A stretch of DNA of 35,565 nt from Helicobacter pylori PMSS1 (GTDB lineage: Bacteria; Campylobacterota; Campylobacteria; Campylobacterales; Arcobacteraceae), in the NCBI GenBank assembly GCA_945883785.1, contig CAMCYD010000007.1, positions 1-35,565 on the forward strand. Direction: 5' to 3'. The stretch's first letter is position 1. Each line of letters begins with the position of its first letter. The position numbers and the translations under genes were made by a program. This document shows, piece by piece, positions 1-9,295 of this stretch. The notes below the pieces were generated by a model that saw only the letters and a program-made list of their open reading frames with translations, was not told where the DNA came from and did no database searches.

Positions 1-321
1 CATATATTTTTCTTTTAGTTTTAAAATTAAAACTCTCAAATTTTTAATAAATATTTCTATTTATCATAGACAAGTTTTTTCTTATTTAGTTTGTAAAGAT
101 TATTTACAAAACCATTAACATTAATTATGTGTATAGAACATTTTCTTAAACTCTTCCTAGACTCACTCGGTCCGTCTGTTTAAGGACGGGAATTATAATG
201 GGTTGATGCTTAAATGTCTCTTAATGTGTGGTAGATTTGGAAAGTTTTTGGAATATTTTATTTTATTTGAGAAATCCCATATTTTAGGGATTTCTACTTT
301 TATGATTTTAATAAGCAAGAG
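1..321. other. Non-coding left edge with two hairpins
   Basis: I see no convincing gene here. A GC-rich short hairpin (CCGTC at 172-176 with GACGG at 185-189) stands out in very AT-rich DNA. It is followed by a TATAAT box at 194-199 (plus strand) and then by a perfect 9-bp hairpin at 270-295. The layout could fit a small plus-strand RNA of about 95 nt, but nothing in it matches an RNA family I recognise. An 18-codon ATG frame at 127-183 has no other support. Confidence 0.4.
270..295. terminator. Hairpin downstream of mtnN, terminator-like
   Basis: AGAAATCCC (270-278) and GGGATTTCT (287-295) form a perfect 9-bp stem with an 8-nt loop, 26 bp past the mtnN stop. The flank on the plus-strand side is T-rich (acttttatgatttt), while the minus-strand exit is A-rich. 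It therefore looks better as a plus-strand terminator, although it is placed where the long minus-strand operon should end. Confidence 0.5.
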
Positions 322-1026
322 TTAATAGTCTAAATTATTGAAGTTTTTTATGATTTTAATTAAAAATTCTGCAGAATTTTTTGCACTTGTTTCTAAAAAT
401 GCATCAAAATTAAATCCAGCATCCATATCAGCTGTATCACTAATGGCTCTTAAAATTAAACATGGCACTTTCAAAGCATCACAAACAACTGCCACACTTG
501 CGCCCTCCATTTCTAAAGCATCAGCATTAAAAGTTTTTTCAATAAAAGCTTTTCTCGTTTCATCACAAACAAATTGGTCACCAGTAGCAATAATTCCTTC
601 TATAATAGATATATTATTTTCTTTTGCAACTTCTAATGCAATCTCTTTTAGTTTTGTATCTGTATTCACATAAACATTTCCACCTGGAACATAACCGTGT
701 GGATGACCAAATGCGGTAATATCTAAATCATGTTGCGAAAGTTGATTTGCTACAATTAAATCACCAATTTTTAATTTTGGATTTATACCACCTGCTACTC
801 CACTAAATAACAATGTATCGCAACCAAATTTTTGAATCATTGTTGAAGCTGTTAAAGTTGAAAAAACTTTTCCAATTTTACTGTATGCAATTACTACATC
901 AAGTTCACCAAATTTTGCTTCATAATATTTATTATTCGCATATTCAACAACATTAATATCTGTAAAATATTCCAATAAAGGGGCAATTTCTTCTTCCATT
1001 GCACCCATAATTGCTAATCTAGTCAT
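322..1026 (-). CDS. mtnN: 5'-methylthioadenosine/S-adenosylhomocysteine nucleosidase
   Basis: This cytoplasmic hydrolase cleaves adenine from MTA, SAH and 5'-deoxyadenosine. In Campylobacter and Helicobacter the same enzyme also hydrolyses 6-amino-6-deoxyfutalosine in the alternative menaquinone pathway, so a dual role is likely here. At 234 residues it has normal family length. The N-terminal GAMEEE motif holds the catalytic Glu (about E13), a glycine-rich nucleoside-binding stretch (FSGVAGG) lies at 74-80, EMEG at 172-175 binds ribose, and the catalytic Asp is D197 in SDTAD. Its ATG overlaps the end of fabD by 8 bp, which implies translational coupling. It is the last gene of the long minus-strand block. 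Confidence 0.95.
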   Translation of the reverse strand: MTRLAIMGAMEEEIAPLLEYFTDINVVEYANNKYYEAKFGELDVVIAYSKIGKVFSTLTASTMIQKFGCDTLLFSGVAGGINPKLKIGDLIVANQLSQHDLDITAFGHPHGYVPGGNVYVNTDTKLKEIALEVAKENNISIIEGIIATGDQFVCDETRKAFIEKTFNADALEMEGASVAVVCDALKVPCLILRAISDTADMDAGFNFDAFLETSAKNSAEFLIKIIKNFNNLDY

Positions 1027-1948
1027 TTAAAACCTCTAAAACTTCTTCTAAAGTTTTCATATCACTAACATTATAAGTTGGAACACTTACACCTTTTTTA
1101 TTCAAACCTTTTAATACATTTCCATTCCCAAACTCTATAAACATATCAACTTCATTCATATGTGCCAAAATTGATTGTTTGTATAAAACTGGCATTATTA
1201 ACTGATTTGATAATAATTTAACGGCTTCCTCTTTTGTATTATATGGTTTTGTTGTTACATTTGATATTACTGGAACTTCAAAACTATCATTTATTTTTTC
1301 TAAATAAGGTGCTAAATTTTTGATTGCCGGTTCTAAAATAGGACAATGACTTGCAACACTCATAGGAAGAACAATTGCTCTTTTTGCCCCCGCTTCTTTA
1401 AATACATCAACTAATGATTCTAAATCTGCTTTACTTCCAGCTAAAACAACTTGTCCATCACTATTGTAATTGGCTGCCCACACTTGTTTACCGTTTGCTC
1501 GTTCTTGGACACAAATTGCTTCAACAGTATCATCTTCCATAGCAAGTAGTGCCATCATCCCTGCACCAACACCATCACATGCTTCACTCATAAATTGACC
1601 TCTTTTATGAGTTAATTCTACAGCATCAAGATAATCCATCCCACTAGCAGCTACTAATGCAGAAAATTCACCTAATGAATGTCCCAAAACAAATTCTGGT
1701 TTGACATCACATTTTGAATTGAAAACTTCTACCGCTATTGCACTTACTAGTAAAATTGCTGGTTGTGTAAATTGTGTTTGATTTAAATCTTCATTTTCCT
1801 CAAATAATAATTTTTCAAAATCAACACCTATTTTTTCACTTGCGTTTCTAATCATATCTTTTGCTATTTGTGTATTTTCAAAAAAATCTTTTCCCATTCC
1901 TATAGATTGACTCCCTTGACCAGGAAAAATAAAAGCAACTTTTTTCAT
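1019..1948 (-). CDS. fabD: Malonyl-CoA:ACP transacylase FabD
   Basis: FabD transfers malonyl groups from CoA to acyl carrier protein, the entry step of type II fatty-acid synthesis. I place the start at 1948 (309 aa, MKKVAFIFPGQGSQ). A GAGAGG ribosome site lies 8 nt upstream, whereas the longer frame from 1984 would begin inside a terminator-like hairpin. Visible motifs are GQGSQ at 10-14, the GHSLG nucleophile elbow at 89-93 (Ser91), Arg116 in HKRGQFM, and His201 in ASHCP. It sits between slyD and mtnN and overlaps mtnN by 8 bp. The hairpin just upstream may reduce transcription reaching it. Confidence 0.96.
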   Translation of the reverse strand: MKKVAFIFPGQGSQSIGMGKDFFENTQIAKDMIRNASEKIGVDFEKLLFEENEDLNQTQFTQPAILLVSAIAVEVFNSKCDVKPEFVLGHSLGEFSALVAASGMDYLDAVELTHKRGQFMSEACDGVGAGMMALLAMEDDTVEAICVQERANGKQVWAANYNSDGQVVLAGSKADLESLVDVFKEAGAKRAIVLPMSVASHCPILEPAIKNLAPYLEKINDSFEVPVISNVTTKPYNTKEEAVKLLSNQLIMPVLYKQSILAHMNEVDMFIEFGNGNVLKGLNKKGVSVPTYNVSDMKTLEEVLEVLND

Positions 1949-1972
1949 AATTTTAACCTCTCTTTTTAAATT

Positions 1973-2001
1973 AAAAACTCCCATTTCAAAAGAAACAGGA
2001 G
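1973..2001 (-). terminator. Intra-operon terminator or attenuator before fabD
   Basis: Read on the minus strand, CTCCTGTTTC (2001-1992), a TTTT loop and GAAATGGGAG (1987-1978) form a 10-bp stem with two G-U pairs. A run of five T follows (1977-1973). This is a textbook intrinsic terminator shape in the slyD-fabD gap, followed within 25 nt by the fabD ribosome site. It probably separates, partly or fully, fabD-mtnN from the tol-pal-slyD transcript. Confidence 0.65.
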
Positions 2002-2028
2002 CGACATTTTTGAACTTTTAACTATTTA

Positions 2029-2652
2029 CTAGCTGTTGTTGCATCCATGACCATCGTGTCCGCCACAACATTCATACTCTTCTCCATATTTTTCACCACC
2101 ATCGCACTCTTTTTCTCCATGGTTATATCCATGTCCATGGTCATGAGAACCACAAGATCCTCCGCCACCACATCCACCACTATGAGATAATCCTCCAACT
2201 ACACCTGTTGCCAATTCTTCTTCAGTAGCTTGTCTAACGTCAACAACAGTAATTGTAAACATTAAGTTTTTTCCAGCCATTGGATGATTGTAATCAATTG
2301 TAACTTCATCATCATTAAAAGATTTTACTAACACTTGAACAGTTTGACCATCATCTCCACTTCCATAAAGAGGCATTCCCAATACCAAGTCAATACCTGC
2401 AAATTGTTCTTTTGGTAAAATTTGCAGTGCTTCATCATTATAATTACCATATGCATCTTCAGCTTTTACGAATATATCAGCTTTTACATTTTTAGCTAAA
2501 CCCATAATTTGTGCTTCCAATCCTGGAATAATATGTCCCATTCCTACTATAAATTCTAGTAGTTCGTGCCCTTCATTGCTATCTACAACCTCTTTTGTAT
2601 CAGAATCTATTAACATATATTCCATTGCTACAACATCATTCAACTTAATCAT
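2029..2652 (-). CDS. slyD: SlyD-type FKBP peptidyl-prolyl isomerase with metal-binding tail
   Basis: This cytoplasmic prolyl isomerase and chaperone would also bind nickel and other metals and feed them to hydrogenase or urease maturation, as known for SlyD. Residues 1 to about 70 and 125-145 make the FKBP fold, interrupted by the chaperone insert-in-flap loop. From about residue 155 the protein becomes a Gly/Cys/His-rich tail with about 7 His and 6 Cys (clusters such as HDHGHG and ECCGGHDGHGC), typical of SlyD. Its ATG overlaps the cpoB TGA (ATGA at 2652-2649), so it is translationally coupled to the tol-pal genes although its function is unrelated. Confidence 0.93.
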   Translation of the reverse strand: MIKLNDVVAMEYMLIDSDTKEVVDSNEGHELLEFIVGMGHIIPGLEAQIMGLAKNVKADIFVKAEDAYGNYNDEALQILPKEQFAGIDLVLGMPLYGSGDDGQTVQVLVKSFNDDEVTIDYNHPMAGKNLMFTITVVDVRQATEEELATGVVGGLSHSGGCGGGGSCGSHDHGHGYNHGEKECDGGEKYGEEYECCGGHDGHGCNNS

Positions 2653-3818
2653 TCTTTATCCTTTTTTTTAATTTTTGTTTCTTTGTCTTTTGAACTTTTA
2701 TTGGTTTTTTTAGAAGTTTTTTTCACATCTTTTTTAGAATCTTTAGAAGTTTTTTCTTTAGATGTTGTTTTTTTAGATGATTTTTCTGTTTCTTTTTTAT
2801 TATCTTGAATATCTTCTTTGCTCTTCATTTTTTTTGCTGCATCTTTTGCCTCTTGTGAATCTGGATACACTTCTATAATAGTTTTATAGAAATTTATAGC
2901 ATTTTCTTTTTGCTTTAAATTTTCAAATGAAATCGCACTATGAAATAGCAATTTTGGAATATATTCAGCTTTATCATTTGCGATCATACTTTGTTTATAC
3001 GATTGAATCGCCTCTTTATACTCTTTTTTAATAAATTTTGTTTCAGCAAAATAAAAATTACTCTCAGCTGGTTTGTATTTGCTTTCAACCAATTGCTCAA
3101 AAATAAGCATTGCTTTTGACATTTGATTTGATTTGAATAACTTTAAGCCTTCATCAAACAAATCTTTATTATCTTTTTTATCAACCTTCTGTTTTTCTAT
3201 TGGTTCTCCTATAATATTTTCTTGTTTTTTTTGAGGAGGCGGAACAGAAACAATTTGTTCTGCAGAATTTTTATTTATAAATGCTACAAGCTCATCAAAT
3301 TCTACTTTCTTTACATATTCTCCATTTATCTTATTCATAATGGTCAGAAGCTTCAAAATAGAATCTTCAAGCAACTTATTATTTTTCTTTTGTGAAGTGA
3401 TAAAATCATCTAATTTAGTAGATAATTCTTCAATCCTTTTAGAGTTTTCACTTATTTTAACAGACAGCACTCCAACTTGCTCTTCAAACTTATTCTCACT
3501 AGATTTTATTTTTAATTTAGTAGTATTGATATTTTGACTATCTGATTCATAAATAGATTTTATCCCTTCAATTCTTTGAGATATTTCATCTTGTTTCGAC
3601 TCAAATGAACCAACTTTTAAATTTAAAGCATCAATTTTTAACGATAATTCATTTACTTTTTCATTATTTTGAAGAACTGCTTTTTCAGTTTTATTCAATC
3701 CATAAGGTGTTGAAGAATCTAAATTTCCTGCACCAAAAACAGAAATCTCTTTCCCATAAGAAAGCGAAGCGAACAATGAAACAATTAATATTAATTTATT
3801 AGTATTCTGTGCATTCAT
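2649..3818 (-). CDS. cpoB: CpoB/YbgF-like periplasmic TPR protein of the Tol-Pal cluster
   Basis: This is a periplasmic protein that, by family, coordinates Tol-Pal constriction with peptidoglycan synthesis. The N-terminus (about 1-22) is a short Sec signal. Residues 35-165 are heptad-rich and probably a trimeric coiled coil. Residues 220-325 hold the TPR-like repeats (DEGLKLFKSNQMSKAMLIFE and the units after it) that define YbgF. Unusually, the last 55-60 residues are low-complexity Lys/Ser/Thr, strongly basic and absent from E. coli CpoB. The gene lies directly after pal with an ATGA overlap and overlaps slyD the same way. The position in the operon makes the assignment firm even though sequence similarity in this family is weak. 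Confidence 0.88.
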   Translation of the reverse strand: MNAQNTNKLILIVSLFASLSYGKEISVFGAGNLDSSTPYGLNKTEKAVLQNNEKVNELSLKIDALNLKVGSFESKQDEISQRIEGIKSIYESDSQNINTTKLKIKSSENKFEEQVGVLSVKISENSKRIEELSTKLDDFITSQKKNNKLLEDSILKLLTIMNKINGEYVKKVEFDELVAFINKNSAEQIVSVPPPQKKQENIIGEPIEKQKVDKKDNKDLFDEGLKLFKSNQMSKAMLIFEQLVESKYKPAESNFYFAETKFIKKEYKEAIQSYKQSMIANDKAEYIPKLLFHSAISFENLKQKENAINFYKTIIEVYPDSQEAKDAAKKMKSKEDIQDNKKETEKSSKKTTSKEKTSKDSKKDVKKTSKKTNKSSKDKETKIKKKDKE

Positions 3819-4435
3819 GGTATTAAATAATGGTCTACTCTTCTGTTTTTAGTCCAACATTGAGCTGTTTGTTCTTTGCATATCGGATTACTTTCACCGT
3901 AACTCACTACAACTATTCTATCTTCAGCAATACCTCTATTAACTAAATCATTTTTTACAGCCATAGATCTTTTTAATCCTAAAGCATAATTATATTCATC
4001 ACTTCCCCACTCATCACAATTTCCCTCCAACTTAACTTTAAAAGAACTCTCTTTTGCTGAAGCATTATTAATCTTTTTGAAGTTTTCCGTAGAAAATGCT
4101 AAATTTTCTTCAGTTAATGTAAACATATCAAAATCAAAATGGATAGATTTTAATGTTATGTCCTCTCCATTAATTTTACTTATTGTTGTATTATATAATT
4201 CATCGACAAGCTTAAATTTTGGTTCTTCACCATTTGTTGTAGATGAAATAATATCTTCCGAAGAGACAATTTTTATAGTTTTTGGCTCAGCCATTTTATC
4301 ATCAACTTTATTCTCTTTTTGGGCTATTTTTTTAATATCATTATCAAATGAAACAACTTCTTTTTTTGTTGAACATCCAGAAAAAATCAACAATAAAGAA
4401 AGCACAAATAACACATTTACTATTTTAAAGTGCAT
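3815..4435 (-). CDS. pal: Peptidoglycan-associated lipoprotein Pal
   Basis: Pal is an outer-membrane lipoprotein that binds peptidoglycan through an OmpA-like domain and is mobilised by TolB/TolA during envelope constriction. Residues 1-21 are a lipoprotein signal ending in the lipobox FSGC, with Cys21 as the lipidated residue. After a linker of about 60 residues, the OmpA domain occupies roughly 90-206. It contains the characteristic EGNCDEWGSDEYNYALGLKR stretch, with the Asp and Arg that contact diaminopimelate, and the end GESNP...NRRVD. A good AAAGGAG ribosome site precedes the ATG. A TACAAT box in the 55-bp gap to tolB may give pal an extra promoter. Confidence 0.95.
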   Translation of the reverse strand: MHFKIVNVLFVLSLLLIFSGCSTKKEVVSFDNDIKKIAQKENKVDDKMAEPKTIKIVSSEDIISSTTNGEEPKFKLVDELYNTTISKINGEDITLKSIHFDFDMFTLTEENLAFSTENFKKINNASAKESSFKVKLEGNCDEWGSDEYNYALGLKRSMAVKNDLVNRGIAEDRIVVVSYGESNPICKEQTAQCWTKNRRVDHYLIP

Positions 4436-4455
4436 ATTAACTCCTTTTATTTACA

Positions 4456-4461
4456 ATTGTA
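4456..4461 (-). promoter_or_regulatory. Possible -10 box before pal
   Basis: On the minus strand TACAAT lies 20 nt upstream of the pal ATG, in the largest gap within the tol genes (4436-4490). There is no convincing -35, which is usual for sigma-70 promoters of Campylobacterota. It would give an internal promoter for pal-cpoB-slyD. Confidence 0.3.
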
Positions 4462-4490
4462 CTATATAAAACTTAATTTATATTCTAATT

Positions 4491-5747
4491 TTACCAATCA
4501 ATAGATTGGATTTTTCCACTTTTTAAAATAAATAAAAAATGCTTATCGTAATTTAATCTCATAATTCCCAATGAACTATTACCATTTATATTATTTACAT
4601 ATAACACAGATTCACCATCTACAGAAAACTTTGGAAACTGATTTGCACCTTGTGTTGTAAGCTTTTTCATAGCATCATTATCTGTTGATATTAGATATAA
4701 ATTAAAGCTATTTCTCCCCTCTTCTCTGCTTGAATAGATAATATAATTATTAAAAGTTGTTGCTTGACTATTATTTTTACCATGATACACCAATCGTTCA
4801 ACGCTATCACTTCCAATTTTTTGCGTAAAAATATTTGCTTTTCCTATCCTATCTGAAACAAAAACTATTTTTTCATCATTTACTAAAAAATTTCCACCCA
4901 CATCAATACCAGAATATTTGGTTATTCTTGTTGCTATTTTAGATTTTAAATTATAGAGATAAATGTCTGGTTGTCCACTTGGAGCCATTGTAAGTAGAAG
5001 TTTATTTCCATCGCTACTAACATCGGAACACACAATCATGCCATCAGAATGGAGTACCTTTTCAGATTTTTTATTATACAAATCTTGTTTAATGAGAGTT
5101 GGATAGAGGTTATCATATGTTGTATAATAGAAACTTGTTTGTTCTCTATTTGCCCATTTTGGAAAAACATTTAATCCACCACTTACAACAACTTTTTGAT
5201 ATGTTAATGTGTAATCTGAAACTAAAATTTCACTTTTCTTTGAACTAATATATCTTGAGAATATGATAAATCTACTCATCCAGTCAATCGATGGAGCTTT
5301 TATTTCGTTATTTACCACAATTGCAATTTTATGCGCTAAAAATGGATATCTTATTGAATTTGAAACCTGATAAGTATTTTTAGATTTAATCTCCTTAGTA
5401 TTAACATCTTCCAATACAATATCAATTACAACTCCACTATTTGAAGTATTTTTGATTTCCAAAAGTAGAACCAAATCTACTTTTGCAATTGCCGGATTTG
5501 CAAAATTAAACTGATTATCAACACTCTGTACCAATATATCAAGTGGTTCGACATTGAAATGTCCGCTAACTAAAAAATCTTTTTCTAAAACTTCTTTTAT
5601 TTTAGTTGCTAAATCCATATCTATATTATTCTTTGTTATTGCCACTGAAATTGTTGGCACAATCCCATTCTTTCTAACAATGTCTAATTCTGCATCAACA
5701 GCAAACAAACTTTGTATCAAAATAAACAATAGTAACAACTTTTTCAT
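4491..5747 (-). CDS. tolB: Tol-Pal system beta-propeller protein TolB
   Basis: TolB is the periplasmic partner that shuttles between Pal and the TolA C-terminus. Residues 1-16 (MKKLLLLFILIQSLFA) are a clean Sec signal. Residues 20-150 correspond to the alpha/beta domain. From about 180 to 415 there are WD40-like beta-propeller blades with TolB-type repeats, for example SDVSSDGNKLLLTMAPSGQPD and VNDEKIVFVSDRIGKANIF. Length (418 aa) matches TolB (430 in E. coli). An AAGGGAG ribosome site precedes the ATG. The gene stands between tolA and pal, the canonical order. Confidence 0.94.
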   Translation of the reverse strand: MKKLLLLFILIQSLFAVDAELDIVRKNGIVPTISVAITKNNIDMDLATKIKEVLEKDFLVSGHFNVEPLDILVQSVDNQFNFANPAIAKVDLVLLLEIKNTSNSGVVIDIVLEDVNTKEIKSKNTYQVSNSIRYPFLAHKIAIVVNNEIKAPSIDWMSRFIIFSRYISSKKSEILVSDYTLTYQKVVVSGGLNVFPKWANREQTSFYYTTYDNLYPTLIKQDLYNKKSEKVLHSDGMIVCSDVSSDGNKLLLTMAPSGQPDIYLYNLKSKIATRITKYSGIDVGGNFLVNDEKIVFVSDRIGKANIFTQKIGSDSVERLVYHGKNNSQATTFNNYIIYSSREEGRNSFNLYLISTDNDAMKKLTTQGANQFPKFSVDGESVLYVNNINGNSSLGIMRLNYDKHFLFILKSGKIQSIDW

Positions 5748-5769
5748 TTAAAATCTCCCTTAAAATTAA

Positions 5770-6528
5770 TCAATCTAAATATGGTTTAAAATTAATCCTA
5801 ATTGTTTTGATTAATTTATCTGGAGAAACTGGATATTTTTCTAAACTTTGATTTCTTAAAAAAAGTTTTATAGCCCCATCAACCCTATTATCACCAGAAA
5901 ATTTCAACATCACAAAGCTAAAATTTCCACTAGAATCAATTGTAATATTAGCAGTTACTAAATAATTTACATCTGTTAGCAATGGAAAATTATACCATTT
6001 TCTTAAAATATAAGTGTTTATCATGGAATAATATTCGTCAAAATTTCCTTTGTTTGTTGCTACTATTGAACTTTTCGCACTATTCGAACCATTTTTAACA
6101 TCAATCAATTTTAATAACTCAATTTTTTGTGTAGTATTTTCTGCCTCAATTTTAGACTTAAATCTATTCATTGTCTGATTCTGAGGTTTTTCTGTAGTCT
6201 CATCTAGCACAGGTTTCTTTGTACCAATATCAGAAATATTAGAAAAAAGTGATTTTAAATTAGTTACGCTTTTCATATCCGGAGAAGAACTCACATCTTG
6301 AATTACATTCTCTTGAGATTCTAATAATTCTTGCTTTAACACTTGTTCATTCTGGTTATTATCTTTATCAACAAAGTCTAATTCTATCAAAGTTTCTTTT
6401 GGCATAGATGAAAACTTTTTAGTCTCAATTGGATACTCTTTTAGATATAAAACAATTAAAAAAAGAAGCAATGTATAGGCACAAATAGCTATAACAACTG
6501 AAATAGTTAGATTAAACTTTTTATCCAT
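5770..6528 (-). CDS. tolA: TolA/TonB-like energy-transducing protein
   Basis: This is an inner-membrane-anchored protein that would carry force from the ExbB/ExbD (TolQ/TolR) motor to TolB-Pal. A single membrane segment lies at about 8-28 with a short cytoplasmic N-terminus. Residues 30-160 are a polar, low-complexity linker with many Gln, Glu, Lys and Ser. Residues 165-252 form a compact C-terminal domain (YYSMINTYILRKWYNFPLL...), as in TolA/TonB domain 3. At 252 residues it is much shorter than E. coli TolA (421), because the helical spacer is reduced. It overlaps exbD by 8 bp. TolA rather than TonB is chosen because of its neighbours. Confidence 0.8.
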   Translation of the reverse strand: MDKKFNLTISVVIAICAYTLLLFLIVLYLKEYPIETKKFSSMPKETLIELDFVDKDNNQNEQVLKQELLESQENVIQDVSSSPDMKSVTNLKSLFSNISDIGTKKPVLDETTEKPQNQTMNRFKSKIEAENTTQKIELLKLIDVKNGSNSAKSSIVATNKGNFDEYYSMINTYILRKWYNFPLLTDVNYLVTANITIDSSGNFSFVMLKFSGDNRVDGAIKLFLRNQSLEKYPVSPDKLIKTIRINFKPYLD

Positions 6529-6910
6529 CTGTGATTAATGATACTCTAGAAAATCCAGATTCTTTAACTGTTTTTAAAATTGCGACCACATCACTATACG
6601 ATAAAGACTGATCGGCTCTTATATGAATTGGTATATTTTTATTAAAAAATTTTGAATAGCTAGTAAAATCTTCTGTGAAAGTACTAAATTGAAATTTTTC
6701 TTGATTTATTTTAATTACTCTATCTTTTTGGACTAAAATATTTATATTTTTGACATCACTTATCTGCTTTGTTGTGCTACCTTTTGGTAAAGATATTTGC
6801 TCTTCATATTCCATTACAGGAGCTGTTATCATTAAAATTGCGAGTAATACCAACATGACATCCACTAGTGGTGTAATATTCAAATCTGGTTTTTGGCTAT
6901 AATCATACAA
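6521..6910 (-). CDS. tolR: ExbD/TolR-family motor protein
   Basis: This is a proton-channel stator protein of the Tol motor. It has one N-terminal membrane helix (about 13-34) beginning with the signature NITPLVDVMLVLLAILMIT, in which the Asp (D17) is the conserved proton-carrying residue. The remaining roughly 95 residues form the periplasmic ExbD/TolR domain, ending in ADQSLSYSDVVAILKTVKESG, a family-typical motif. It starts 2 bp after exbB/tolQ and overlaps tolA. ExbD and TolR cannot be separated by motif; neighbours favour TolR. Confidence 0.9.
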   Translation of the reverse strand: MYDYSQKPDLNITPLVDVMLVLLAILMITAPVMEYEEQISLPKGSTTKQISDVKNINILVQKDRVIKINQEKFQFSTFTEDFTSYSKFFNKNIPIHIRADQSLSYSDVVAILKTVKESGFSRVSLITDG

Positions 6911-6912
6911 TA

Positions 6913-7479
6913 TTAATTCCTAGATAATATTATATTTATTTGTGATTTTATATAAGTGTTTAATATGTATATTTTTCTAACAAGTATTTGGTGGAATGTA
7001 TATGCCAATATTGCCACCAAGATTCCAGCAGCAGTAGCTATTAATGCTTCGCTTATTGCCGGCGCAATAACTGAAAAACTAACCTTTGCAACATTTTTAA
7101 AACTTGCAAAAGATTCTAAAATACCTACAACCGTTCCAAATAATCCTATAAATGGAGCGGTTGAAGCTATTATAGACTGCCATGATAACCAAGAGCTAGC
7201 CTCTCTAATCATTGATATTTCATACACTTCGAGCGATTCTTTATTTTTTTCATTATTATTTACTATATAACTTCCTATTGATGTTAGAGGATTAACTCTA
7301 AACTCTCTTCTTGTTAGAGAATTTAAAGAATCAACTTCATTTCGAGTAGCAGAAGAAATTTCTAATAACTTGTAAACAAAAATTAAAATTGTTAGGATTA
7401 AATAAAAAGACAATAAAAACAATACAGAAACAGTAATTATAGAACTATTCTGTAAGTAATTAATAATTATATCTAACAT
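6913..7479 (-). CDS. tolQ: ExbB/TolQ-family motor protein
   Basis: This is the pentameric inner-membrane component of the proton-driven Tol motor. At 188 residues it has normal length for the short TolQ/ExbB proteins. Three hydrophobic segments are visible: about 14-36, about 107-130 (APFIGLFGTVVGILESF, with the conserved small-residue motif) and about 140-165 (PAISEALIATAAGILVAILAY), the last two lining the channel. The gene begins 6 bp after atpC ends, so the motor genes are physically fused to the ATP synthase operon. Confidence 0.9.
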   Translation of the reverse strand: MLDIIINYLQNSSIITVSVLFLLSFYLILTILIFVYKLLEISSATRNEVDSLNSLTRREFRVNPLTSIGSYIVNNNEKNKESLEVYEISMIREASSWLSWQSIIASTAPFIGLFGTVVGILESFASFKNVAKVSFSVIAPAISEALIATAAGILVAILAYTFHQILVRKIYILNTYIKSQINIILSRN

Positions 7480-7485
7480 TCAAAC

Positions 7486-7869
7486 CTATTTATATGATGC
7501 TATTTTAGCTTCAACTGATGCCAAAGAAACAGCGGAATCCTGTACAGAATTAACTAAATCTTTTGCTTCTTGTATTTTATGTGATAATTCCGAATCATCA
7601 TCTGCATTTAAAGACACTGCAGTATCGACTAGAACATCAACACTATGTTCACTTACCTTTACATAACCCCAATTTATAGCTACAGCATCTACAGTATTAT
7701 CCACATTTGTTATTTCGATAACACCTACTGTTAGTGTAGAAACTAAAAGTGAGTGGTTTGGCAAAACACCAAACTCACCATCTTTTCCAGGAAGCACTAC
7801 TGACTTAACTTCATGAGAAAATATTTCACCCGTTGGTGTTACAATTGATAATTTTATTGTATTATCCAT
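7486..7869 (-). CDS. atpC: ATP synthase F1 subunit epsilon
   Basis: This is the regulatory and central-stalk subunit of F1. The N-terminal beta sandwich shows the signature VVLPGKDGEFGVLPNHSLLV at about 24-43. The remaining residues to 127 form the C-terminal helical hairpin. Length is slightly below that of E. coli epsilon (139 aa), as usual for this phylum. It starts 17 bp after atpD with a good ribosome site and is the last atp gene before tolQ. Confidence 0.95.
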   Translation of the reverse strand: MDNTIKLSIVTPTGEIFSHEVKSVVLPGKDGEFGVLPNHSLLVSTLTVGVIEITNVDNTVDAVAINWGYVKVSEHSVDVLVDTAVSLNADDDSELSHKIQEAKDLVNSVQDSAVSLASVEAKIASYK

Positions 7870-7886
7870 TTTTTACCTTTTTAGCT

Positions 7887-9287
<1,401 letters not shown>

Positions 9288-9295
9288 CTAAATTC

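Noticed and set aside
127-183. An 18-codon ATG frame in the left non-coding region
   Set aside because: No ribosome site, no recognisable sequence, and it runs through a hairpin.
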